A stretch of 63,942 nucleotides of DNA from Fibrobacter sp. (GTDB taxonomy: Bacteria > Fibrobacterota > Fibrobacteria > Fibrobacterales > Fibrobacteraceae). The position numbers and the translations under genes were made by a program. Location: contig JAAZFC010000109.1 of NCBI GenBank assembly GCA_012511955.1, positions 1-63,942 of the forward strand, in the 5' to 3' direction. Shown here piece by piece: positions 8,547 to 15,764 of the stretch; within the stretch, counting starts at the first letter, position 1, and each line of letters opens with the position of its first letter. Below the pieces are notes generated by a model. It had not been told where the DNA came from. It did no database searches and worked only from the letters and a program-made list of their open reading frames with translations.

Positions 8547-9869
8547 ATGCACACATTTTCCCATGGCATTCACCCCGATCAGGCTAAGCTCACGGCAGCT
8601 AGCCCCATCCAACGCTTTCCTTTTACCCAGAATTATGTGGTGCATTTGGCGCAAAATGCGGGTAGTCCAGCTTTGGCTATTGTGCAAGCAGGGCAAAGGG
8701 TGCTACGCGGACAGGTGATTGCCCGTCCCAACGGCTTGGTTTCGGTTCCCGTCCACGCTCCAGTAACTGGCACGGTCAAGCAAGTGGGTACTTCTTTGGA
8801 TTTCAATGGCAAGCCCACCCCATCGGTGCTTATTGCCGCCGATCCTTCGTCTGATCAGCAAATTTGGCAAACTCATCCTCAAGATTTTGTGCAAATGTCC
8901 CCCGAACAAATCATTGAAGCTGTTCGAGATATGGGTATGGTGGGCTTAGGAGGCGCAGCTTTTCCCACCCATGTAAAACTCAAAGCTCCCCCAGGGCATA
9001 GCATTAAAACTTTGATTTTAAACGGTGCCGAATGTGAGCCTTTTTTGACTAGCGATCATCGGGTAATGGTGGAACAAAGCGAAGATATTCACCTGGGCGC
9101 ACAGATTTTACTCAAAGCCACCGGTGCGCAAGAATGTGTGATTGCCATTGAAGATAACAAGCCCGATGCTATAACTGCCATGGAAGAAATTTGCGCTCGC
9201 CAAGGGGATAAACGCATTAGAGTTGAAGTTTTTGTGGCTAAATACCCCCAAGGGGCCGAAAAAATGCTTATCAAAGCCCTAACTGGCCAAGAAGTTCCCT
9301 CGGGTTCTATTCCCGCCAGCTTGGGAATTGTGGTTTCCAACATCGCCACCGCCGCCGAAATTGGTCACCTTTTACCCTTGGGAATTGGACTCACCGAAAG
9401 AGTGGTTACTATCACTGGCGATGGCATTCGCAAACCAGGAAATTACTTGATTCCCATTGGTACTCCCCTCAATTTTATACTCCAAGAAGTGGGCGTGGTG
9501 GGGGATCCTTATAAAATCATTTTTGGAGGCCCCATGATGGGTAAATCCGTGGCTTTTCACGATTCTCCTATTACCAAAGGCACTTCGGGTATTGTGATTT
9601 TTGCCCAACCCCAAGTCGCCGACGAAGGCCAACTTTATAACTGCATTCGCTGTGGAGCCTGTATAGAAGCTTGTCCCATGCACTTGGAACCTTATAGATT
9701 AGGCATGTTAGCTCGCCATCATAGCTACGAAACCATGGTGCAAGATTACCACTTATTTGACTGTTTTGAATGCGGAAGTTGCAGTTTTGTATGCCCTTCT
9801 AATATCCCCTTAGTGCAACAATTTCGCATTAGCAAACAATTTTTGAGAGATAAAGAACGCCATGTCTAA
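8547..9869 (+). CDS. rnfC: Rnf complex NADH-binding subunit C
   Basis: RnfC is the peripheral subunit that binds FMN and reduces NAD+. The 440-residue protein starts MHTFSHGIHP, has the biotinyl-like/SLBB region, a 'GLGGAAFPTHVKL' nucleotide/FMN-binding loop near residue 130, 'NGAECEPFLT' near 155, and two C-terminal [4Fe-4S] motifs, 'CIRCGACIEACP' near 367 and 'CFECGSCSFVCP' near 407. The length fits the short form without the long Ala/Lys-rich C-terminal extension seen in Escherichia coli RsxC. It begins one base after the 1026-aa gene and its stop overlaps the rnfD start (ATGTCTAAC), so translational coupling is likely. Confidence 0.95.
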   Translation: MHTFSHGIHPDQAKLTAASPIQRFPFTQNYVVHLAQNAGSPALAIVQAGQRVLRGQVIARPNGLVSVPVHAPVTGTVKQVGTSLDFNGKPTPSVLIAADPSSDQQIWQTHPQDFVQMSPEQIIEAVRDMGMVGLGGAAFPTHVKLKAPPGHSIKTLILNGAECEPFLTSDHRVMVEQSEDIHLGAQILLKATGAQECVIAIEDNKPDAITAMEEICARQGDKRIRVEVFVAKYPQGAEKMLIKALTGQEVPSGSIPASLGIVVSNIATAAEIGHLLPLGIGLTERVVTITGDGIRKPGNYLIPIGTPLNFILQEVGVVGDPYKIIFGGPMMGKSVAFHDSPITKGTSGIVIFAQPQVADEGQLYNCIRCGACIEACPMHLEPYRLGMLARHHSYETMVQDYHLFDCFECGSCSFVCPSNIPLVQQFRISKQFLRDKERHV

Positions 9870-10908
9870 CTTTTTTGCCACTACTTTAAGTACTTCGCCC
9901 CATGTCAAGGACCAACGCAGCGTTCCTTATATTATGCGCCATGTGGTGTATGCCACTTTGCCTTTGGTGGGCTTCGCTTTTTGGAACTTTGGCTGGAGCG
10001 CTTTGTTAGTAGTGGCCACCACCAGCTTTTTCTGCGTTTTAAGCGAAGGAATTTTCAATCTTTTAACCGGCCGTGCCTCTTCGGTGGGAGATTATTCTGC
10101 TCTGATTACGGGAATATTGCTGGGATTGACTTTACCCCCTGCCTTTCCTCTGTGGATGGCTGCGGTGGGCAGTATTTTCGCCATTATTATTGGCAAGGCG
10201 ATTTTCGGCGGCTTGGGACACAATCCTTTTAACCCCGCTTTGGTGGGACGCGCTTTTTTGCAAGCGGCTTTTCCGGCGGCGATTACCACTTGGAGCATTC
10301 CCCAAGCCCCCCAACGCTTTGCCAGCTTGTTACCCAGCACTTTAGCCTTTCCTTTTAGCACTCCCAACCTAGATGGCAGTGCGGGAGCTACGCCTTTGGC
10401 TTTGCAAAAGTTTTCCCAAACTGCTAGCCCCTGGCAAGACCTATTTGTGGGCACCAGTGCCGGTTCTTTGGGGGAAACCAGTGCTTTGTTGATATTATTA
10501 TGCGGTCTGTACTTAGCCCTGCGCAAATTTTTGGATTGGCGTATTCCCCTGGGGATTTTGGCCACCGTGGCGATATTTTCCGGCATTTTGCACCTAGTTA
10601 ACCCCAACTTTGCCTCACCTTTAGCCGCCATATTTTCGGGGGGACTTATGTTAGGCGCATTTTTTATGGCCACGGATATGGTAAGTTCCCCGGTTTTACC
10701 CCGGGCCACTTGGATTTATGCGGTTTTCATTGGGATTTTAGTGGTGGTAATTCGTATTTGGGGCGGTTTACCCGAAGGAGTGATGTACGCAATTTTATTG
10801 GGCAACGCCATTAGTCCTCAACTCAACCGCCTTATTAAAAGCACTCCCTACGGACATGGGAACAAAGCTGGACATGGGAACAAAGCTGGACAAGGGAGTA
10901 AAGCATGA
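9862..10908 (+). CDS. rnfD: Rnf complex membrane subunit D
   Basis: This is an integral membrane subunit that carries covalent FMN on a threonine. The 348-residue protein has about nine to ten hydrophobic helices. The loop 'DGSAGATPLALQ' near residue 173 contains the GATP motif whose Thr is the flavin attachment site in family members. 'GGLGHNPFNPALVGRAFL' near residue 115 is a conserved RnfD/NqrB signature. The C-terminus is unusual: a hydrophilic tail of three GHGNKA-like repeats, absent from standard RnfD. Its stop overlaps the rnfG start by ATGA. Confidence 0.95.
   Translation: MSNFFATTLSTSPHVKDQRSVPYIMRHVVYATLPLVGFAFWNFGWSALLVVATTSFFCVLSEGIFNLLTGRASSVGDYSALITGILLGLTLPPAFPLWMAAVGSIFAIIIGKAIFGGLGHNPFNPALVGRAFLQAAFPAAITTWSIPQAPQRFASLLPSTLAFPFSTPNLDGSAGATPLALQKFSQTASPWQDLFVGTSAGSLGETSALLILLCGLYLALRKFLDWRIPLGILATVAIFSGILHLVNPNFASPLAAIFSGGLMLGAFFMATDMVSSPVLPRATWIYAVFIGILVVVIRIWGGLPEGVMYAILLGNAISPQLNRLIKSTPYGHGNKAGHGNKAGQGSKA
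10852..10905. repeat. 18-bp tandem repeat at the rnfD 3' end
   Basis: Three units of ggacatgggaacaaagct (the third diverged) encode GHGNKA, GHGNKA, GQGSKA and lie immediately before the rnfD stop and rnfG start. Confidence 0.85.
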
Positions 10909-11534
10909 ATAATATCACTTCTAGTCTGAAAATCGGTTTACCTTTGGCAATTTTAGCTGCCATTTCGGGTTTGTTAATTGTGGTGTCGCATTTAGCCACA
11001 GAACCCACCATCAAAGCCGCTCAGCAAAGAATTTTACAAGAATCCGCCGTCCAAGTGATTCCCCAAGCGCAAAATTTGCAATTAATTTGCAGTGATGGCA
11101 CCAATTTCAAAGCAGCTACAGATTTTATCAGAGACCAAGATTGCTTTTTTGCTGGACAAGATTCCGCAGAAAGCTTCAACTATTTTGTGCTCAATGCCCA
11201 AGGTCAAGGTTTTGCTGATAAAATCCAAGTTCTTTACGGATATGATCTCAATCGCGCTACTATTATTGGCTTTTTGGTGCTGGAATCCAAAGAAACCCCT
11301 GGTTTGGGCGATAAAATCGCTTTTGACCCCGCTTTTTTGGACAATTTTAAGCAATTAGCCACCCAACCCAAAATCGAAGTGGTAAAACAAGGACAAAAAA
11401 CTGCTCCCCACCAAATTGATGGCATCACTGGGGCTACCATTTCTTCGGTGGCCATAGGCGATATATTGCGTAGTAGCGTGGAGCATTTCACCCCCATTTT
11501 ACAAGAATTTCAGGAGCTAAATCATGGAAAATAG
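10905..11534 (+). CDS. rnfG: Rnf complex FMN-binding subunit G
   Basis: This is a one-helix membrane protein with a periplasmic FMN domain. The 209-residue protein has an N-terminal helix (residues 10-32) and the covalent flavin motif 'DGITGATISS' near residue 174, where Thr is the FMN attachment site. 'SKETPGLGDKI' near residue 128 is a second conserved RnfG block. It starts with ATGA overlap on rnfD and its end overlaps rnfE by about 11 bp. ApbE would be needed to attach FMN and is not in this window. Confidence 0.95.
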   Translation: MNNITSSLKIGLPLAILAAISGLLIVVSHLATEPTIKAAQQRILQESAVQVIPQAQNLQLICSDGTNFKAATDFIRDQDCFFAGQDSAESFNYFVLNAQGQGFADKIQVLYGYDLNRATIIGFLVLESKETPGLGDKIAFDPAFLDNFKQLATQPKIEVVKQGQKTAPHQIDGITGATISSVAIGDILRSSVEHFTPILQEFQELNHGK

Positions 11535-12132
11535 CGCCGACAACTTTTTCCGCGGTTTGTGGAAGGAAAACCCAGTTTTTGTACAGCTTTTAGGCATGTG
11601 TCCCATTTTGGCCGTATCTAACACGGTAATCAACTCTTTGGCCATGGGACTCGCCACGACTTTTGTGCTTATTTGTTCGGGGATATTAATCTCCCTAATG
11701 AGAAACATAATTCCCAAACAAGTGCGTATTGCTGCCTTTATCATCATCATTGCCACCTTTGTTACTGTAGCTGAATTTATCTTGCAAGCGGTGAGCATTG
11801 AAATCCACAAAAGTCTAGGAGCTTTTATTTCGCTGATTGTGGTAAACTGCATCATTTTAGGCCGAGCTGAGGCTTTTGCTTCGCGCAATCCTGTTTTTCC
11901 CTCCATTTTGGACGCAGTAGGCACGGGTTTAGGCTTTACTTTTGCACTTTTTTGCATGGGAGCCCTCCGCGAGGTGCTGGGCAGTGGAACTTTCGCCGGA
12001 ATTGCCGTTATGCCCGCCGCTTTTGAACCGTGGATAGTGTTTATTTTGCCCGGGGGCGGATTTTTTGTTCTAGGATTTTTATTGTTGGTGGTAAATCACA
12101 TTAATTCTAGCTTAAAAAGGAGAGCCGCATGA
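11524..12132 (+). CDS. rnfE: Rnf complex membrane subunit E
   Basis: A 202-residue protein with six hydrophobic helices. It carries 'FVQLLGMCPILAVSNT' near residue 18 and 'VVNCIILGRAEAFA' near 107, the two half-helix cysteine motifs that in RnfE/NqrD face the RnfA/NqrE cysteines and hold a buried [2Fe-2S] cluster. Length and order fit the family. It overlaps both neighbours by a few bases. Confidence 0.95.
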   Translation: MENSADNFFRGLWKENPVFVQLLGMCPILAVSNTVINSLAMGLATTFVLICSGILISLMRNIIPKQVRIAAFIIIIATFVTVAEFILQAVSIEIHKSLGAFISLIVVNCIILGRAEAFASRNPVFPSILDAVGTGLGFTFALFCMGALREVLGSGTFAGIAVMPAAFEPWIVFILPGGGFFVLGFLLLVVNHINSSLKRRAA

Positions 12133-12710
12133 ATACCGATTCCCATGCTTTTATATTTTTGAGCGCTTGTGTGGTTAATAACTTTGTGTTGGCTTCTTTT
12201 TTGGGAATTTGCCCTTTTTTGGGCGTTTCTAAAAAGGTTGATACCGCCCTGCGCATGGGTATTGCCGTTTTATTGGTGATGTTGGTAAGTTCCGCCGCCG
12301 CTTTTGGGATAAATCTAGTTTTACAAAGTTTTGATGCCGAATACCTACAGTTGGTTTCATACATTGCGGTGATAGCTTCCACGGTGCAGTTGGTAGAAAT
12401 GATTATCAAAAAGTTTAGCCCCAGTTTATTTAGAGCTTTGGGGATATTTTTGCCCCTAATTACCACTAATTGTGCGATTTTAGGGGTGGCGCTCTTTCAA
12501 ACTAGCCGGGAATATTCCTTTAGCCAATCCCTGGTTTTTGCCTTGGGAGCTGGTGCGGGTTTTACCTTGGCTTTGTGGTTGATGTCGGGGCTGCGCGAGG
12601 AAAGTGAGTTTGCCGATCCCCCCAAATTGATTAAAGGCACCGCTTTAAGTTTGATGATTGCGGGCATTCTTTCCATGGCTTTTATGGGTTTTGCAGGGTT
12701 GGGGGCATAA
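12129..12710 (+). CDS. rnfA: Rnf complex membrane subunit A
   Basis: A 193-residue protein with six hydrophobic helices, 'NNFVLASFLGICPFLGVS' near residue 17 and 'LITTNCAILGVALF' near residue 110. These are the RnfA/NqrE counterparts of the RnfE cysteine motifs. Its ATG overlaps the rnfE stop (ATGA). The stop TAA directly precedes the start of the small cysteine protein. Confidence 0.95.
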   Translation: MNTDSHAFIFLSACVVNNFVLASFLGICPFLGVSKKVDTALRMGIAVLLVMLVSSAAAFGINLVLQSFDAEYLQLVSYIAVIASTVQLVEMIIKKFSPSLFRALGIFLPLITTNCAILGVALFQTSREYSFSQSLVFALGAGAGFTLALWLMSGLREESEFADPPKLIKGTALSLMIAGILSMAFMGFAGLGA

Positions 12711-12896
12711 ATGATAGAATTGATGTTAATTTTAGGCAAAGTGGCAGGAGCTATAACTGCTATATTTGTCATGTTAAGTTTTTGGATGTTGGTACAGCAT
12801 TGGCATCGCCGTTCCATGCAGGAATGTTTGGCGACGCGTTTAAGTAGTGAATGTGCCCAATGTACTAAAGAATGTAGTCAGCGAGAAATAAGTTGA
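12711..12896 (+). CDS. Small one-helix cysteine protein, possibly an NqrM-like maturation factor
   Basis: This is a 61-residue protein with one N-terminal membrane helix (about residues 5-29) and a short hydrophilic tail with four cysteines at 39, 48, 51 and 55 (ECLATRLSSECAQCTKECSQ). It starts immediately after the rnfA stop. The design, a single helix plus a four-cysteine tail next to the rnfE/rnfA pair, recalls NqrM (DUF539), which supplies iron for the buried cluster of the related Na+-NQR. I see no convincing sequence identity with NqrM, so the role is an inference from layout. It could instead be a small structural subunit. Confidence 0.6.
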   Translation: MIELMLILGKVAGAITAIFVMLSFWMLVQHWHRRSMQECLATRLSSECAQCTKECSQREIS

Positions 12897-12903
12897 GGAA
12901 AAT

Positions 12904-14772
12904 ATGAGTAAAGCCACTTTTGAAACGAAAATCACTGAATTAGACGAACATATTGTGGAAATCGTCAGTGACGCGGGCGAGGGTGCCCAAGCAGCCGGTA
13001 ATACTTTTGCCGAGGTCTGCGCTCGTAGCGGCAATGGTTTGTGGACGGTGGAAATTATCCCTTCGGAGATTCAGCCTCCCCCCCACACCACGGGTAGTGC
13101 CAGCGGTAATCGCATCCGGGTGGGAAACAGCCCCATTACCAACGGCGGTGATCTCACTAATTTAGTGGTAGCTTTTAATGAAATGGCCCTGCTTTCGCGC
13201 ATACAAACTGATTCCCTAGCTCCCGATGTTACGGTGATTATCGATGATATGTGGTCTCGCCATGACGATGCCCAAATTAGGCAAGATTATCGTGAAATTT
13301 TAGATGATCTTAGTGCCAAAGGTGCCAAAGTTTGGGAATTGCCCATAGAAACTGAGTGCCAAAGAGTTGCTCCCGATAGCACTAGGGGCAAAAACATGTT
13401 TATTGTGGGTATGTTGCTGTGCTTGTACAACAAAGATTTGGAAGCGGGCTTTACTATTGTAGATGAAATGTTTGGAGCCAGAAGTCAAGCTATTGTGGAA
13501 ATGAATGTCAAGCTTATGGAAGCTGGCTATATTTTCGCCCAACAAACTTTTGCGGAAACTTATAGCATTGCGCCACTGCAAGACACCGACAATTTGGTGG
13601 CTATGAATGGTAACACCGCCATCGCTTTAGGATCGGTGGCGGCGGGCTATGAATTGTGCGCCATGTATCCCATTACTCCCGCCACTTCGGCCTCCCACGA
13701 ACTTTCGGACTTTTTTGAGAAGTTTGGCGGCATTGTGCACCAAGCGGAAGATGAAATTGCCGCCATCGGCGTGGCAGTTGGATCCAACTGGGCAGGCAAA
13801 CCGGCTTTGACCATCACTTCGGGGCCGGGTTTAGCCCTCAAAACGGAGTTTCAAGGTCTTACGGTTATGAGCGAAACTCCTTTGGTGCTGGTAAATGTGC
13901 AACGAGGAGGCCCCTCCACAGGCCTGCCCACCAAAGTGGAACAAGGGGATTTATTGGCGGCACTTTGGGCCACGCCGGGAGATGCTCCCAAAGTGGTGAT
14001 TGCCCCTTCGTCCATCGAAGAATGTTATCATATTATGCCTTTGGCCCGCAAAATTTCCGAAGAATTTCGCGCCTTGGTAATCGTACTTTCCGATGCTAAC
14101 TTAGCCACGGGTCGCCAGCTATTTAAACGCCCCACGGTGAATCCCGATTTGCTGAGCAACACTTTGGATATGAGCCCAGTTCCCCCAGGTACCAAGCCTT
14201 TTGATTGGGATCCTGAAACTGGACTTTCCCAGCAGATTTTACCTGGTCGTCCCGATGGAATGTGGGTAGCTACGGGCTTGAATCACACTCCCGAAGGTAA
14301 AATCAACTATTTGTCGGCTTCTAACCAACTGGGAATGACCATGCGCAGCCGCAAATTAGCGGTTTTACAATCCACCCTTAAAACCCCCGAGATTTTTGGC
14401 GATGATTCCGGAGATTTACTCATTGTGGGTTGGGGTTCCACCAAAGGTGCAATTTGGGAAGCCGTGGCCAAGGAACGCGCCCAAGGCGTTAAAGTTTCGG
14501 CCATGAATATTCAGTTTATTTCACCTTTGCCTCCAGGTTTAAAAGAGGCTTTTGGCAAGTTCAAAAAAGTGATGGCAGTGGAGCTGAACTACGCCGATGA
14601 CCCCAATGATCCTTATATTACCCCTGAAAATCGCCGTTATACCCAGTTGGCTACTATTTTGCGTTCCAACACCTTGGTAGATGTGGATTGCTGGGGTAAA
14701 GTCCCCGGTAGTCCTTTGATGCCCCAAGAAGTTCGTTCCATTATTCAAACCCAAATTGAGAATATTAAATAA
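12904..14772 (+). CDS. korA: 2-oxoacid:ferredoxin oxidoreductase, fused gamma-alpha subunit
   Basis: This subunit works with the beta subunit to oxidise a 2-oxoacid (probably 2-oxoglutarate) to its CoA thioester and reduce ferredoxin. In the 622-residue protein the gamma domain comes first (residues 15-190), with 'SDAGEGAQAAG' in place of the usual GxGGQG. The alpha domain follows, with 'AMYPITPATSASHEL' near residue 254, 'EDEIAAIGVAVGSNWAGK' near 282 and 'NVQRGGPSTGLPTKVEQGD' near 333. This gamma-alpha order is typical of KorA-type enzymes. GAGGAAAAT lies just upstream of the ATG. Being in the rnf operon suggests that ferredoxin reduced here feeds Rnf directly. Substrate cannot be fixed from sequence alone. 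Confidence 0.9.
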   Translation: MSKATFETKITELDEHIVEIVSDAGEGAQAAGNTFAEVCARSGNGLWTVEIIPSEIQPPPHTTGSASGNRIRVGNSPITNGGDLTNLVVAFNEMALLSRIQTDSLAPDVTVIIDDMWSRHDDAQIRQDYREILDDLSAKGAKVWELPIETECQRVAPDSTRGKNMFIVGMLLCLYNKDLEAGFTIVDEMFGARSQAIVEMNVKLMEAGYIFAQQTFAETYSIAPLQDTDNLVAMNGNTAIALGSVAAGYELCAMYPITPATSASHELSDFFEKFGGIVHQAEDEIAAIGVAVGSNWAGKPALTITSGPGLALKTEFQGLTVMSETPLVLVNVQRGGPSTGLPTKVEQGDLLAALWATPGDAPKVVIAPSSIEECYHIMPLARKISEEFRALVIVLSDANLATGRQLFKRPTVNPDLLSNTLDMSPVPPGTKPFDWDPETGLSQQILPGRPDGMWVATGLNHTPEGKINYLSASNQLGMTMRSRKLAVLQSTLKTPEIFGDDSGDLLIVGWGSTKGAIWEAVAKERAQGVKVSAMNIQFISPLPPGLKEAFGKFKKVMAVELNYADDPNDPYITPENRRYTQLATILRSNTLVDVDCWGKVPGSPLMPQEVRSIIQTQIENIK

Positions 14773-14782
14773 GAGGTTATTT

Positions 14783-15763
14783 ATGAGTTTAGATATTGAT
14801 GATTATATTGCAAAAGAAGTACACGCTTGTGAATACACCTTAGATGACTACACCACTGAACCAGCGCGTTGGTGTAAAGGTTGCGGCGCCCATGGTGCAT
14901 TAGGTGCAGTTCAACGCATGCTGCGCGAAAATAACGAAGCTCCCGAAAATGTCATTACCGTTTCGGGAATCGGTTGCTCCAGTCGCTTTCCCCACTATCT
15001 CAAAACCTATGGTTTTCACACTTTGCACGGGCGTGCTTTGCCAGTTAGCGTGGGAGTTTCCCTGGCGCGCCCCGAAATGAAGTTGCTCACTGTCATGGGC
15101 GATGGTGACTGTTTTTCCATTGGGGGCAACCATTGGCTACACACTTTACGCTATAATATTAACGCCACGGTTATTATTTTAGATAACGAAATTTATGCGC
15201 TGACCAAAAAGCAAGCTTCTCCCACTTCCCGCCAAGGCACTATGAGCAATACCTCGCCTCGGGGTTCATATTTGGAACCGCTCAATCCTTTGAGCATTGT
15301 TTTGGGAGTAACTAATCTTTCTTTTGTGGCCCAAACCGCTTCGTGGCTACCGGGCCACATGCAGGCAACTTTAGATAGAGCTTGGAAGCATAAGGGCTTG
15401 GCTTTTGTGCGCATTTTACAGCGCTGTCCTGTATTTATGCCCGACGCTTTTAGCGGAGCCAGCGCAGAATTTCCTGCCCAATTTTTGGAACATTGCTCCG
15501 GAATAACTCCAGACAAAGGGATTTTACGCAATGCCCCCACGGTGGCCCACGATCCCAGCGATATTAATGCGGCCCAAAAAATCGCTGCCAATGCCCACAA
15601 AGATTTAGAACCTTTGGGATTGCTTTATTTGAATACCGAAGTCCCCACTTATAACGAAGTTCGCTACAGCCATGTGCAGCAAAGCGATAAATTTGCCAAA
15701 GCTGAATTGCTCAATCAATACTTAGATAGCTATGCCATCGGCAATCCCAATGAGGAGGGCTAA
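14783..15763 (+). CDS. korB: 2-oxoacid:ferredoxin oxidoreductase, beta subunit (TPP-binding)
   Basis: This is the catalytic beta subunit that binds thiamine diphosphate and one [4Fe-4S] cluster. 'RWCKGCGAHG' near residue 31, 'SGIGCSS' near 62 and 'QRCPVF' near 213 supply cluster cysteines. 'MGDGDCFSIGGNHWLHTLR' near 105 with 'DNEIYALTKKQASPTS' near 135 is the TPP/Mg motif. ATG 14783 is preferred because AAGAGG precedes it at the right distance; an upstream in-frame start would overlap korA. It lies 10 bp after korA. Confidence 0.93.
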   Translation: MSLDIDDYIAKEVHACEYTLDDYTTEPARWCKGCGAHGALGAVQRMLRENNEAPENVITVSGIGCSSRFPHYLKTYGFHTLHGRALPVSVGVSLARPEMKLLTVMGDGDCFSIGGNHWLHTLRYNINATVIILDNEIYALTKKQASPTSRQGTMSNTSPRGSYLEPLNPLSIVLGVTNLSFVAQTASWLPGHMQATLDRAWKHKGLAFVRILQRCPVFMPDAFSGASAEFPAQFLEHCSGITPDKGILRNAPTVAHDPSDINAAQKIAANAHKDLEPLGLLYLNTEVPTYNEVRYSHVQQSDKFAKAELLNQYLDSYAIGNPNEEG

Positions 15764-15764
15764 G

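Noticed and set aside
10092-10709. Long open frame (205 codons) on the minus strand inside rnfD
   Set aside because: It lies antisense to a well-supported membrane protein, has no ribosome binding site, and its composition (K/A/P/R-rich) is a codon-bias shadow of rnfD.
11517-11957. 146-codon minus-strand frame inside rnfE
   Set aside because: Antisense shadow of rnfE with no family features; similar shadows occur opposite rnfA and rnfC.
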